Of a stretch of DNA of 64,000 nucleotides, positions 26,320 through 36,139 are shown in pieces; the stretch's first letter is position 1, and each line of letters begins with the position of its first letter. A model generated the notes under the pieces. It had not been told where the DNA came from. It saw only the letters and a program-made list of their open reading frames with translations, and made no database searches. The DNA is from Bacteroidales bacterium (lineage in GTDB: Bacteria; Bacteroidota; Bacteroidia; Bacteroidales; FEN-979). Where the stretch lies: the NCBI GenBank assembly GCA_025355465.1, contig JANXZO010000042.1:99447-163446 (forward strand). The letters are read 5' to 3'. Made by a program: the position numbers and the translations under genes.

Positions 26320-27276
26320 ATGAAAAAAATCTCTACCCTTTTCCTTATGTTTTTTAGCGGTGTTGTCGCATTCGGACAATCCTCACTCGTGAACGGAAAC
26401 TTTGAAGGCTGGTTCTGGGCACCTCACGCTACCCATCCCCAGCAGGGTTTCTGGGAACCGCAGGGGCCTTTTTTTCGTACCCTGAACATCCTCGACACGA
26501 TTCCCACCCCTCCGGGTCTTACCGTATACCGCACCGATTCAGTGCATGCCGGTAATTATGCCGTTCGTTGTGAAACACAGGAGATCGCTGTGATGCAGGT
26601 AATTATTCCCGGTGTTGTGGGAACATTGCAGATCGATTGGGTAGGCATGAAAGCTGTTCTTGGCAACAGTTTTACCTGGAACACCAAGCCTACCCGTTTC
26701 CAGGGTTATTATATGTCATTTCCAAAGGTCAATGACTCCTCGGCAGCCATTATCCTGCTTTCAAAATGGAATACCGCGACACACAAACGCGATACTATTG
26801 CTTACACCCGGCTGGTATTCAAAGGTGTGGTTAGTACCTATACCCAGTTTGATGCTCCCATCAACTACCTTAACACCACCACGATGCCCGATAGTATTAC
26901 GGTGCTTCTTCTCTCCTGCGCCGGATATAACGCCAAATATATGCTGGGAAGCGTTGGCCAGGTTGGCAGCAAGGCCTATTTCGACGATGTTACACTTACC
27001 GATATTGCCGGCTATGAATACCTGATGATGCCTGAAATTTCAGTAAAACTTTCACCGGTGCCGGTGTCTGACCTGCTCACGGTAACCGTATCATCTGAAC
27101 TGAAAGAGGGGATGATCGAAATTTACACCACCCAGGCTCAGACGCTCTGTGTTCTTCCCCTGAAGGGGCTGAGAAATACCGTGCCGACGAGCAGCCTGAA
27201 GAGTGGCGTCTATTATTATAAAATCCTTGACGGACATTCTGTGATCAACTCGGGTTCCTTTATCGTTTCCAGGTAA
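26320..27276 (+). CDS. Secreted PCMD-like protein with T9SS-type C-terminus
   Basis: This 318-residue protein has a signal peptide ([20 protein letters not shown]), then a beta-sandwich like the PCMD putative carbohydrate-metabolism domain, with [11 protein letters not shown] at the start and [13 protein letters not shown] at the end, the usual closing strand of that fold. The last 75 or so residues (from [14 protein letters not shown]) look like a T9SS type A sorting domain, with GVYYYKI and a short final strand. It follows the TonB receptor by 33 bases, so a joint role in binding and uptake is possible. No enzyme motif is visible. Confidence 0.75.
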   Translation: MKKISTLFLMFFSGVVAFGQSSLVNGNFEGWFWAPHATHPQQGFWEPQGPFFRTLNILDTIPTPPGLTVYRTDSVHAGNYAVRCETQEIAVMQVIIPGVVGTLQIDWVGMKAVLGNSFTWNTKPTRFQGYYMSFPKVNDSSAAIILLSKWNTATHKRDTIAYTRLVFKGVVSTYTQFDAPINYLNTTTMPDSITVLLLSCAGYNAKYMLGSVGQVGSKAYFDDVTLTDIAGYEYLMMPEISVKLSPVPVSDLLTVTVSSELKEGMIEIYTTQAQTLCVLPLKGLRNTVPTSSLKSGVYYYKILDGHSVINSGSFIVSR

Positions 27277-27299
27277 TAAATAACCAATACAAACACTAT

Positions 27300-28523
27300 A
27301 TGATCGAAGTAAACACCTCCCAGATGGCCATGGACCTCGAAGACAAATACGGGGCCCACAACTACCATCCGTTACCTGTCGTACTTGCCAAAGGAAAAGG
27401 CGTCTTTATGTGGGACGTTGAAGGCAAACGTTATTACGATTTTTTGTCTGCCTATTCAGCTGTGAACCAGGGCCATTGTCACCCGAAAATCATCAGTGCA
27501 TTGGTTGAGCAGGCCAACACGCTCGAACTTACCTCCCGTGCATTTTACAACAACGTGCTTGGAGTGTACGAAAAATTCATCACCGAATATTTTGGCTATC
27601 AGCGAGTATTGCCGATGAATTCTGGCGCTGAAGGGGATGAGACCGCCTTGAAACTTACCCGCAAGTGGGCTTACAAGGTGAAAGGCATTCCCGAAAATAT
27701 GGCAAAGATCATCTGCTGTCAGAATAACTTTCACGGCCGCACCATCACGGTGGTGTCGATGTCAAACGATCCCGATGCACGCAAAGATTTTGGTCCGTTC
27801 ACCCCAGGATTTGTCTCCATCCCCTACAACGACCTGACGGCCCTTGCGAAAGAGCTGGAGGATCCCAATGTGGCCGGGTTCCTGGTTGAACCTATCCAGG
27901 GTGAAGCGGGCGTTTTCGTTCCGGATGAGGGATATCTGAAGAAGGCCTATGACATGTGCAAAGCCAAAAATGTACTCTTCATCGCCGACGAGGTTCAAAC
28001 AGGTATTGCCCGCACAGGAAAACTACTGGCTTGCGACTGGGAAGGCTTCAAACCGGATGTGCTTATCCTTGGAAAAGCGCTCAGCGGTGGCGTTTACCCC
28101 ATTTCTGCCGTGCTGGCCGACGATCACATCATGCTTACCATTCACCCGGGAGAACACGGTTCTACCTTCGGCGGCAACCCCATAGCGGCGAAAGTGGCCA
28201 TGGCAGCACTCGAAGTGGTTCGTGAAGAGAAACTTGCAGAAAACGCACAAAAGATGGGTGAGATCTTCCGCAATGCATTGCGTGGGATCAACTCGCCGTA
28301 TATTGAGCTGGTTCGTGGTAAAGGTCTGTTAAACGCTGTAGTAATCAAGCCATTTAATGGTAAAACTGCCTGGGATGTATGCCTGAAGATGCGCGACAAC
28401 GGATTGCTTGCCAAGCCAACCCATGATCATATCATCCGTTTCGCACCACCTCTTGTTATCAATGAAGAGCAGATTCACGAGGCGGTCGAGATCATCCGCA
28501 AGTCCATCAAGGAACTTGAATAA
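27300..28523 (+). CDS. rocD: Ornithine--oxo-acid transaminase
   Basis: This 407-residue class III PLP aminotransferase converts ornithine and 2-oxoglutarate to glutamate semialdehyde and glutamate. The sequence follows ornithine aminotransferases closely, with [16 protein letters not shown] at the start, [16 protein letters not shown] for the PLP phosphate, [29 protein letters not shown] with the PLP-nitrogen Asp, and [17 protein letters not shown] with the Schiff-base Lys. The gene starts 23 bases after the PCMD-like gene and ends in a strong terminator. No other arginine-degradation gene is in the window. Confidence 0.96.
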   Translation: MIEVNTSQMAMDLEDKYGAHNYHPLPVVLAKGKGVFMWDVEGKRYYDFLSAYSAVNQGHCHPKIISALVEQANTLELTSRAFYNNVLGVYEKFITEYFGYQRVLPMNSGAEGDETALKLTRKWAYKVKGIPENMAKIICCQNNFHGRTITVVSMSNDPDARKDFGPFTPGFVSIPYNDLTALAKELEDPNVAGFLVEPIQGEAGVFVPDEGYLKKAYDMCKAKNVLFIADEVQTGIARTGKLLACDWEGFKPDVLILGKALSGGVYPISAVLADDHIMLTIHPGEHGSTFGGNPIAAKVAMAALEVVREEKLAENAQKMGEIFRNALRGINSPYIELVRGKGLLNAVVIKPFNGKTAWDVCLKMRDNGLLAKPTHDHIIRFAPPLVINEEQIHEAVEIIRKSIKELE

Positions 28524-28543
28524 ATGTGAAGTTTCAAACAGAG

Positions 28544-28569
28544 CCTCCGGAATTCCGGAGGTTTTTTTT
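28544..28569 (+). terminator. Rho-independent terminator of rocD
   Basis: CCTCCGG and CCGGAGG (around AATT) followed by eight T, 20 bases after the rocD stop. It marks the end of the unit and rules out the GTG at 28526 as start of the next gene. Confidence 0.88.
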
Positions 28570-28597
28570 ATCTACACTGAAATCGCCTGCTGGCCCG

Positions 28598-30763
28598 ATG
28601 ATGCAACACCGTAGCACCAACAAATGGCCGCTGAAGCCCGTCATTAGCAGCCTTATCACAGGTTATTTGTGGATGGTGTTATCATTGGTTGCACAATCAC
28701 AGGAGTACGCTCCCGCAGTTTCTGCCGGTTTTTCCCTGCCTGATACAGCTTGTATGAACCAGCCCGTTACCGTAACAAATCTGTCCATAGGTGGAACCAC
28801 CTACGACTGGTCATTTGCCACGGGTACCGTTAAACGCGACCCCGAGATGGTCAATTTCGGCGACCTTCAGGGACTGCTTTCAGATCCGCGCTATATTACC
28901 CTGATCCGGACCGGGAATCAATTCTATTCGTTCCTCACCGATGCCGGAAATGGCATGGTGGTCCGCAATATCCATGCAGCGCTGACCAGCGCTCCAATAA
29001 GTTCTGTGGACCTGGTAAAGGTCGATCCGCTTAACAACCGGGTGAGGGGAATCCAGATTAAATATGACAATGGCAGTTGGTTTGGGTTTGTGGTACGGGG
29101 AGATGTTCTGGTGAGGCTCAGCTTTGGCACCTCGCTGTCGGGCACTCCGGTTGTTGACGAACTTGGCCCATATCCGGAGCTGACCAGGGGTGACGGACTG
29201 GTCATTGCCAAAGATGGAACAGCATGGGTTGGTTTTGTTACCGATGCTGTGGCCAATCGGTTGGTGCGCTTTTTATTCGGACCTTCATTGAGCAACAACA
29301 ACCCAGGTGTGACAATTTTGCCCTTTTCAGCCGGGGTCCTGACCAATCCTGGACAATTTGCCCTATTCTGTCAATCACCAAACTGGTACGCGATGGTGTG
29401 CAATTCCGATTCTGCAAGTATATCCAGACTCGAATTCGGTAATTCGTTGCTCAACCTGCCTTCAGGAGTTAACCTGGGTAATGTTGGTTACCTGCGTGCC
29501 GCCAGTGGTGTCACGCTGACCAGCGACTGCAATGAAGTTACCGGTTATGTGGTAAACAATGTTTTTCATTCCAATATGCTGGTCCGTTTGCTCTTTCCCG
29601 GCGGGATGGCGGGTACCGTAACAGGGGTTCCATCGGGTTACCCAGGCACCCTCATCAATCCTTATAAACTTTCGGAGATCATTCGTCAGGGTGATAGTTT
29701 GTACACTTTTGTGACAAGCAGCACTGCCTCCTCGCTTGCCCTGATGTACTTTCCGGGGCCGGCAAATTCCCTGCCGCCATCTTCCATTCTGAAAGATCCT
29801 CTGCCTGTTACGTATCCCTCGCCTGGAGTTTACAACGTGATGCTTACCGTAGACCAGGGGTTGCCCTCAGAAGTTTCGACGTGTAAAGAGATTGTTATTG
29901 TTGCACCAGGTGCCATTCGTTTGGGAAACGATACCACACTCTGTGCCGGAGGAGTGTTGACCCTGGATGCCGGGGCCGGGTTTGTGGCCTATGTCTGGAG
30001 CAATGGCCAAAATACGCGCACGGTTACGGCCAGACAGCCAGGAATATACAAGGTTACTGCTACAGACAGCCGGGGGTGCACCGCCAGCGACAGTATACGC
30101 CTGACGTTATTCCCATTGCCCACCGGCACGTTTGATACCACCTTGTGTGATGGCTCGCGTTACTTTGCACAAGGCCAGTGGCAAACTGTTTCAGGAACCT
30201 ACTTCGACACCCTCACCAGCACTTCGGGATGCGACAGTCTGCTGGTCACCCGCCTCACAGTCAAACCACCCGTTGTATTCTCGTTGGGGAACGATACCAC
30301 GATTTGCCAGGGTAGCAGGATTACGCTCAGGAGCATGTCCGGTGCAATGGCATACACCTGGCAGGATGGAACACACAACCCGGATTTTGTTGTGACCCAA
30401 CCTGGAAATTACTGGTTAACGGTGACATGGCAGAACTGTAACGGCAGTGATACGATCTCCATCGGCGATTGTCCCCCGCAACCGGCAAAGTTGTGGGTGC
30501 CTGCCGCGTTTACACCCAACGGTGACGGGCTTAACGACAACTTCAGTGCAGTGGGTACCGGGATTGCGCGTTTTCACATGTTGATCTTCAACCGATGGGG
30601 CAGACAAGTCTACGAAAGCAACAGCATCAGCGAAGGCTGGAGCGGACTTAACGGCAACGACCCTTTTCCGCCGGATGTTTACACCTACCTGATCGAATAT
30701 GAAGCCGGTGAAGCCCCCGGAACTACCCAAAAACTCACAGGGACGGTGACACTGGTCAGGTAA
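28598..30763 (+). CDS. Gliding-motility-type protein with T9SS type B C-terminal domain
   Basis: This 721-residue surface protein starts at the ATG at 28598 or the adjacent one at 28601, with a long signal peptide ending in LVAQSQ. An early PKD/Ig-like strand (ACMNQPVTVTNLS) is followed by a propeller-like region with NHL/SMP-30-style repeats (about 50-410). Two related Ig-like modules come next, beginning LGNDTTLCAGGVLTLDAG and LGNDTTICQGSRITLRSM. The C-terminus (AAFTPNGDGLNDNF, FNRWGRQVYES, GTVTLVR) is the type B sorting domain found in SprB-like and other gliding-associated cargo. The ligand is unknown. Confidence 0.9.
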   Translation: MMQHRSTNKWPLKPVISSLITGYLWMVLSLVAQSQEYAPAVSAGFSLPDTACMNQPVTVTNLSIGGTTYDWSFATGTVKRDPEMVNFGDLQGLLSDPRYITLIRTGNQFYSFLTDAGNGMVVRNIHAALTSAPISSVDLVKVDPLNNRVRGIQIKYDNGSWFGFVVRGDVLVRLSFGTSLSGTPVVDELGPYPELTRGDGLVIAKDGTAWVGFVTDAVANRLVRFLFGPSLSNNNPGVTILPFSAGVLTNPGQFALFCQSPNWYAMVCNSDSASISRLEFGNSLLNLPSGVNLGNVGYLRAASGVTLTSDCNEVTGYVVNNVFHSNMLVRLLFPGGMAGTVTGVPSGYPGTLINPYKLSEIIRQGDSLYTFVTSSTASSLALMYFPGPANSLPPSSILKDPLPVTYPSPGVYNVMLTVDQGLPSEVSTCKEIVIVAPGAIRLGNDTTLCAGGVLTLDAGAGFVAYVWSNGQNTRTVTARQPGIYKVTATDSRGCTASDSIRLTLFPLPTGTFDTTLCDGSRYFAQGQWQTVSGTYFDTLTSTSGCDSLLVTRLTVKPPVVFSLGNDTTICQGSRITLRSMSGAMAYTWQDGTHNPDFVVTQPGNYWLTVTWQNCNGSDTISIGDCPPQPAKLWVPAAFTPNGDGLNDNFSAVGTGIARFHMLIFNRWGRQVYESNSISEGWSGLNGNDPFPPDVYTYLIEYEAGEAPGTTQKLTGTVTLVR

Positions 30764-30845
30764 AACAATACAAATTTTGCTGATTTTTTTGTTACTTTGT
30801 CACTCCTTTATGCCGTTACTTTTTTACCTGTCTTAACCTTTCTCC

Positions 30846-32573
30846 ATGACCAAAACTTATCTTTTTCTTTTGCTGCTGGCAACCCAGCTGCTGGTTCTGC
30901 CTGTTTTCGCATGCACCAACCTCATTGTAACCAAAGGAGCCAGCAAGGATGGTTCTGTGATGATCACCTATGCCGCTGACAGCCATACCCGATATGGAGC
31001 ATTGTTTTTCTATCCGGGAGGAAAACACGCAGCCGGTTCAATGGTTGACGTCTTTCATTACGAAAACGGAAAACTTCTGGGCCGGATTCCGGAGGCGCGT
31101 GAAACTTATACTGTGGTTGGGTTTATGAATGAGGAGCAGGTGGCCATTGGCGAAGATACGTGGGGAGGATTGGATTCGCTCTCCACTCAGCCGGGGGCGA
31201 TCCTCGACTATGGTTCGCTGATGAAGATTGGATTGCAGCGCTCGAAGAGTGCCCGGGAGATGATCCGGGTGATGACGGAATTGGTGGCTCAGTATGGATA
31301 TGCAACGAGCGGTGAGTCATTTGCCATCTCTGATTCGAAGGAGGCCTGGATTCTTGAGTTGATCGGCAAAGGGAAGTATGAGAAGGGAGCCGTTTGGGTT
31401 GCGCGCCGCGTGCCCGAGGGTTATGTGAGCGGCCATGCCAACCAGGCGCGCATCACCACGTTCCCTTTCCAGACCGGGAATGACTGGAACAACCTGAACC
31501 AGGTTTGCTACCATTCGCCCGATGTGATCACCTTTGCCAGGAAACACGATTTTTTCAAAGGGCCTGATGCCACTTTCTCCTTCTCCGATGTTTACAACCC
31601 CGTAAATTTCAGTGGTGCACGTTTCTGCGATGCCCGTATATGGTCATTTTTCAGGACGGTAAGTGCCTCCGTTCGCAACAATCAGGATTTTACCAACTAT
31701 GCGCTGGGTAAGCTCTACCGTCTGCCACAGTACATGGATGAGTCACCAAATCCCAATCATTTTGTGACTAACCGTTTGCCGTTGTGGGTAAAACCTGATT
31801 CGCTGGTTTCCCTGCCACAGCTGATGGCAGCGATGCGCAACCACTACGAAGATACCCCGATGGATATGCGATACGACCTGGGGGCGGGTCCTTTCCAGTG
31901 TCCCTACCGATGGCGGCCGATGGAGTTCACGGTCGACAGCGTAGTTTACCTGCAGGAACGGGCGATCGCTACCCAGCAAACCGGATACGTTTTCGTGGCC
32001 CAGAGTCGTTCCTGGCTGCCCAATGTGGTTGGAGGGATTTTCTGGTTTGGCGTGGATGATGCCGATGGTTGTGTTTTTGCCCCGATGTATTGCGGCATCA
32101 GTGCCATCCCGAAAAGTTTTGCCGTGGGCAACGGAAGTATGATCGAATGGTCGGAAACCGCTGCATTCTGGACTTTCAACCAGGTGAATAACTTCTGCTA
32201 TTCGAGATACAACGTCATTCACCCCGAAGTGGAGCGATACCAACAGGCGCTGGAGCAAAAATTCATACGTGGCAACACCTACATCGACTCCAAGGCATCC
32301 GCTCTTTTCAGAGGGAAAAAGTCAGATGCCGTTGCCTGTGTTACTGAATATTCAGTAGCGCTTGGCAACAAACTGGCTGCAGACTGGAAGGATTTTTACC
32401 ACTATCTTTTTATGAAATACAAAGACGGCAACATTATGCAGACTGAGGGTCTACAACTGTCAGACAACGGGAGCGGCAAAGGCATTCCGAAAAAACCGTC
32501 GCAGCCGGGGTATGGAAAAGATTGGGAACGAAGGATGGTCACCGGCGGCGAAGGGAGAAAGGCAGGGAAATAG
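30846..32573 (+). CDS. C69 family dipeptidase
   Basis: This 575-residue secreted peptidase belongs to family C69 (dipeptidase A, PepD), N-terminal nucleophile hydrolases that cleave dipeptides. The signal sequence ends in PVFA and the mature protein would begin with Cys at about residue 23 (ACTNLIVTKGASKDGS), the self-exposed nucleophile. YATSGESFAISDSKEAWILELIG and WVARRVPEGYVSGHANQARI are typical core strands. The gene is monocistronic by its spacing of 82 bases from the gene before and convergence with the TonB receptor gene after. It likely acts in the periplasm on peptides taken up by surface receptors. Confidence 0.9.
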   Translation: MTKTYLFLLLLATQLLVLPVFACTNLIVTKGASKDGSVMITYAADSHTRYGALFFYPGGKHAAGSMVDVFHYENGKLLGRIPEARETYTVVGFMNEEQVAIGEDTWGGLDSLSTQPGAILDYGSLMKIGLQRSKSAREMIRVMTELVAQYGYATSGESFAISDSKEAWILELIGKGKYEKGAVWVARRVPEGYVSGHANQARITTFPFQTGNDWNNLNQVCYHSPDVITFARKHDFFKGPDATFSFSDVYNPVNFSGARFCDARIWSFFRTVSASVRNNQDFTNYALGKLYRLPQYMDESPNPNHFVTNRLPLWVKPDSLVSLPQLMAAMRNHYEDTPMDMRYDLGAGPFQCPYRWRPMEFTVDSVVYLQERAIATQQTGYVFVAQSRSWLPNVVGGIFWFGVDDADGCVFAPMYCGISAIPKSFAVGNGSMIEWSETAAFWTFNQVNNFCYSRYNVIHPEVERYQQALEQKFIRGNTYIDSKASALFRGKKSDAVACVTEYSVALGNKLAADWKDFYHYLFMKYKDGNIMQTEGLQLSDNGSGKGIPKKPSQPGYGKDWERRMVTGGEGRKAGK

Positions 32574-32621
32574 TTTTTAACGGAACCATGCCTTTGTCTC
32601 ATTTAGATGTCAGCTCCGGAA

Positions 32622-35045
32622 CTAAAAAGTAGTGATGAGTTTCAGGTTGAACATTCTCGGTGTAAGGTAGTTGGGAATGGCATATTCACGACCGCTGATG
32701 TCGGTTATCCAAAGGTAGGAAACGGTGTTGCTGATCTGGAGGAGATTGAAGACCTCGAGGCTGAGCCACATCGAGGTGAAGGCCCTCAGTGGATTTTTTG
32801 CAGAAAACTTTGTACGTTCGCCGATAAGCTGTTTGGAGATTCCTATGTCGACCCGGCGGTAAGGAGGAATGCGTAGGGTCTGGTCTTTCCGTGGTGAGTT
32901 GGGTGGTCCGAACGGCAGCCCTGTTCCATAGATGAGGGTGAGGTTTACTTTCCAGGTCGGGAATTTGGGGATGTAATCCTGGAAGAAAATGGCCAGGTTG
33001 AGTCGCTGGTCGGTGGGGCGGGGGATCCATGAACCCTGAAAATACTCCTGCGTTTGCATAATGGAGAGGCTGGCCCAGGATTCTGCCCCTTTCACGAACT
33101 CACCATTCACGCGGAAGTCGATACCTGCGGCATAGCCATGGGCATCATTGGTGCCGTAGTATCGGATCTTAAGGTTGTCGATTTCATATGGGATGAGGTT
33201 CTGAAGGTATTTGTAGTAAACCTCTGTCACAAACTTGAACGGACGTTTCCAGGCTTTGAAATAGAGGTCGCTTCCGGCCACAAAATGGATGGCAGTCTGG
33301 GCTTTCAGGTCAGGCACAAGCTGCCCGCTGAGATCTGTCATCTCGCGAAAAGTGGGAGGTTGAGAATAGTAGCCGGCTGCAACCCTGAATACCACCTCCT
33401 TTTTCCAGTGTGGTTTGAACGAAACATTGACCCGAGGATTCAGCGAAAATTCAGCATTATAATCGTAGTAAATAGCACGCAGTCCGGCAGTGAGCGATAT
33501 ATCGTTCTTTGGGTTTTTGAAGGTCCAGGTGTTCTGAATGAATGCGGAATAGCGGTTGGTGTTAACGGTGTTATTGCTATTGATGACGTTGGTAAGCAGG
33601 AGTTCTCCGTGCGGCGGGTTCGCCGATCCCAGTGAATCACCCGGGTGGGGCATGGAATAGCCTGCTGAATCCTGAACCTCCCACTCATTCATGCGGTATT
33701 TGAATCCCTCATGCTGGTATTTTATCCCCCACACCATCACACTCTTGTTTTTCTCCCAGGATCCGCGGTGTTCGATGTTGAACACGTTTCCGTCCAGATA
33801 GTTACGTGCATGTTGAAGGTAGGCGCCTATACCCATTATCTCAGTCACCTGTCCGGCTTCGCTACCCTGAAATGTTTCAAGCTTTCCAATCCAGTATTCG
33901 CCGGAAATGTCATAGGTTTCTGCTTCATAAGTCTGGTAAACCGAAGAGATCAGTTTCAGGCGGAGGTTCTGAAACGGCTTGTAGGTGAGGGTAAGGGCGG
34001 CCAGCCAGCTCTGGTAGCGGTCAACCTCCTGCCCATCGAAATAGATCTTTATTTTATAGGCTTCCGAGATGGTGCCGAAACTTGTTTCGCGGGTTTCGGG
34101 CACTACCTTGAAGGAGTTGTCGGCAAATGTTCCGAGTACTGAAACCTCCCATTGTTTGCTGATGTCGTAGTTGAGCATCCCCTGTATGTCGAAATAGCGG
34201 GGCTTGTAGTTTCCTTTCGTATCGAGTCCCTTGAGCAGGTAGGAGTTGGTTTTATACCTCACCCCCAGCAGGTAAGAAAACTTTTTTGAGATGGTTCCTT
34301 CAAGGTGGCCGCTGGCTCCCATAAGGCTGGCTTCGAAGGACCCGGCGAAAGCGGTTGGTTTCTTATAGCGGATGTCAAGTACCGACGACATTTTGTCGCC
34401 GTATTTGGCATCGAATCCTCCTGCGGAAAAGGAGATTCCTGAAACGAGATCGGGGTTGAGGAAGCTCTGTCCCTCCTGTTGCCCTGCCCTGACGAGAAAT
34501 GGCCGGTAAATTTCGATGTCATTGACAAATACGAGGTTTTCGTCGAAGTTGCCGCCACGAACGGAATACTGGGAACTGAGTTCGTTGCGCGACGAAACGC
34601 CAGGCAGGGTTTTGATGAGGTCTTCCACGCTGGCATTAATGGTAGGGATGAAGGTCATCACCTTGGGGTCGAGGCGGTTGAAAGAGTTTGTGCGCAATTG
34701 CTGGTCTTTCACCTCGATGGAGCTGAGTTCGGTGGTGAGCTGTTTCAGCAGGCGGTTTATCTCCTTACGTTCGCCGGGCTGAAGGTTCATTGCAACGGAG
34801 TCGGTTTCGTAACCAATGTGGGAGTAAAGCAGGATAATTTCCTGTGAGGCAGGAACTTTCAATTCATACCGGCCACTTCGGTCTGTGGTGGTGCCCGTGG
34901 TAGTTCCTTTCACCGCCACATTCACGAACTGGAATTGCTTTTCTTCTCCGGAGGCTATGATGCCGAACACTACTGCCTGCTGGGCCCGAAGCGCCAACGG
35001 ACAAAAGCTCAGTAACATCAAGCCGGTGAGGAGGATTTTCTTCAA
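32622..35045 (-). CDS. TonB-dependent outer membrane receptor
   Basis: This 807-residue receptor has a signal peptide (MKKILLTGLMLLSF to LRAQ), a carboxypeptidase-regulatory-like domain (about 24-110, with VAVKGTTTGTTTDRSGRYEL), a plug with SVEDLIKTLPGVSSRNE and YSVRGGNFDENLVFVNDIEI, and a barrel. The plug is of the kind found in receptors with no SusD. No ATG gives a full signal peptide; TTG at 35045 is the likely start, because an in-frame TAG, the stop of the upstream gene, lies 9 bases before it. The substrate is unknown. The two genes form a translational pair. Confidence 0.9.
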   Translation of the reverse strand: MKKILLTGLMLLSFCPLALRAQQAVVFGIIASGEEKQFQFVNVAVKGTTTGTTTDRSGRYELKVPASQEIILLYSHIGYETDSVAMNLQPGERKEINRLLKQLTTELSSIEVKDQQLRTNSFNRLDPKVMTFIPTINASVEDLIKTLPGVSSRNELSSQYSVRGGNFDENLVFVNDIEIYRPFLVRAGQQEGQSFLNPDLVSGISFSAGGFDAKYGDKMSSVLDIRYKKPTAFAGSFEASLMGASGHLEGTISKKFSYLLGVRYKTNSYLLKGLDTKGNYKPRYFDIQGMLNYDISKQWEVSVLGTFADNSFKVVPETRETSFGTISEAYKIKIYFDGQEVDRYQSWLAALTLTYKPFQNLRLKLISSVYQTYEAETYDISGEYWIGKLETFQGSEAGQVTEIMGIGAYLQHARNYLDGNVFNIEHRGSWEKNKSVMVWGIKYQHEGFKYRMNEWEVQDSAGYSMPHPGDSLGSANPPHGELLLTNVINSNNTVNTNRYSAFIQNTWTFKNPKNDISLTAGLRAIYYDYNAEFSLNPRVNVSFKPHWKKEVVFRVAAGYYSQPPTFREMTDLSGQLVPDLKAQTAIHFVAGSDLYFKAWKRPFKFVTEVYYKYLQNLIPYEIDNLKIRYYGTNDAHGYAAGIDFRVNGEFVKGAESWASLSIMQTQEYFQGSWIPRPTDQRLNLAIFFQDYIPKFPTWKVNLTLIYGTGLPFGPPNSPRKDQTLRIPPYRRVDIGISKQLIGERTKFSAKNPLRAFTSMWLSLEVFNLLQISNTVSYLWITDISGREYAIPNYLTPRMFNLKLITTF

Positions 35046-35054
35046 ACGCAGAAG

Positions 35055-35711
35055 CTATTTTAACCGTTCGGATTTCTGTTTGAACTTGCCTTCTTTCCAG
35101 GCTTTGATAAGTTGAGCCCAGGCAAAGGGGTTGAGAAAATTGAACGGTTGCTGCTGCCCGAAATAGTAAAGCTTGCTCGTTTGGTTGTCCATGTAGTTCC
35201 GGTAGTTCATGTTGGCATCCATGGGATAATCCTCAGCCCGCATACGGATATCGGCGGCCTGCAGGTTTTTACGGGCAAGCTCTATGTCGTCGTCGGGGAT
35301 TTTAGTCTCGATGAAAGCGCGTTTAAAATCTTCGAGGGTGGGCCAGGGAAAGATGATCGCCGCGGCCAGGGTAAGCGTATCAGCGCTCATCAGCTGAATG
35401 AGGGAATAGCGGTTTTTGGTGATGGTGTCGGGAATGAAGAAGTAGGCCGGTTTATAACCCAGGGCAGTGAAAAGCACAGTATCCTTCTTATGCGCCACAA
35501 ACGAGAAGTATCCCAAAACATCGCTTGAGGTGCCGCGGTGTGATGTAACATCATAAATTTTGGCAAAAGGAACAGGATTCAGGCTGTCTGCTGTGATGGT
35601 GATCCCCGAAAACTGCACCAGGTCGCGGTTCTCATCGGCAGGCTGCACTTCTTGTGCATAGGCGGCAAGCGAAAATGAAAACAGCAAAAGGGCGAGTAAA
35701 CGGCATTTCAT
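35055..35711 (-). CDS. Secreted protein with carboxypeptidase-regulatory-like domain
   Basis: This 218-residue exported protein has a signal peptide (MKCRLLALLLFSFSLAAYAQ) and one carboxypeptidase-regulatory-like domain (about 35-120, with PVPFAKIYDVTSHRGTSSD and LFTALGYKPAYFFI). The C-terminal 90 residues are charged and helical (IPDDDIELARKNLQAAD). The ATG at 35711 is preferred over one at 35816 that falls in the rpmB terminator. Its stop TAG is in the same reading frame as the TonB receptor that starts 9 bases later. It may help the receptor, or be a paralogue of its N-terminal domain; the exact role is unknown. Confidence 0.75.
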   Translation of the reverse strand: MKCRLLALLLFSFSLAAYAQEVQPADENRDLVQFSGITITADSLNPVPFAKIYDVTSHRGTSSDVLGYFSFVAHKKDTVLFTALGYKPAYFFIPDTITKNRYSLIQLMSADTLTLAAAIIFPWPTLEDFKRAFIETKIPDDDIELARKNLQAADIRMRAEDYPMDANMNYRNYMDNQTSKLYYFGQQQPFNFLNPFAWAQLIKAWKEGKFKQKSERLK

Positions 35712-35778
35712 CCGGGGAGTACGATTAATGGCTGAAAGATAACGAATTTCCGGGAGTTTTATTTCTGACGGGAAGGGC

Positions 35779-35813
35779 AAAAAAAATGCTGTTACGCAGC
35801 GTAACAGCATTTT
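35779..35813 (-). terminator. Rho-independent terminator of rpmB
   Basis: ATGCTGTTACG and CGTAACAGCAT form a perfect 11-base stem with a 3-base loop. On the minus strand it is followed by seven or more T. It lies about 20 bases after the rpmB stop and would also work weakly in the other direction. Confidence 0.93.
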
Positions 35814-35830
35814 CAACCCTTGGGAATATT

Positions 35831-36070
35831 TTATTTGTGCAGGAAGCCTTTTGCACGGGCTTTCTTGATGGTGTCATATACGCCGTTCTTGCTGATCGTG
35901 CGCAGGCCGGCAGCAGAAACCTTGAGTGTTATTTCACGGTCTTCTTCGGGAACAAAAAAGGTCTTGGTCTGGATGTTGGGGCTGAACCAACGTTTGGCTT
36001 TCTTGTTCGAATGCGATACTTTGTGACCTTTGATCGCGATCTTGCCGGTAATTTCACAAATTCTTGCCAT
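35831..36070 (-). CDS. rpmB: 50S ribosomal protein L28
   Basis: This 79-residue basic protein is ribosomal protein L28 of the large subunit. It has the family start MARICEITGKIAIKGHKVSHS, the middle RWFSPNIQTKTFF and the conserved ITLKVSAAGLRTISKNG. It lacks the zinc-binding cysteine pairs of the C+ type, having only one Cys. It has a complete promoter upstream inside the end of cinA and its own strong terminator, so it is transcribed alone. No rpmG is next to it, unlike in many genomes. Confidence 0.97.
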   Translation of the reverse strand: MARICEITGKIAIKGHKVSHSNKKAKRWFSPNIQTKTFFVPEEDREITLKVSAAGLRTISKNGVYDTIKKARAKGFLHK

Positions 36071-36107
36071 TGCTCTTCAGATTAATAGATGCTTCAAAAA
36101 CGGAGTG

Positions 36108-36139
36108 CAAAAATAGAACTTTTATTTTAAAATACCAAA
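36108..36139 (-). promoter_or_regulatory. Promoter of rpmB
   Basis: On the minus strand TTTG (36136-36139) is followed after 20 bases by TATTTTTG (36108-36115), an exact match to the Bacteroidota -33/-7 pair. The -33 element lies inside the 3' end of cinA. Confidence 0.8.

Noticed and set aside
28526..28597. GTG at 28526 as the start of the T9SS type B protein
   Set aside because: The region contains the rocD terminator, so it is not transcribed with the gene.
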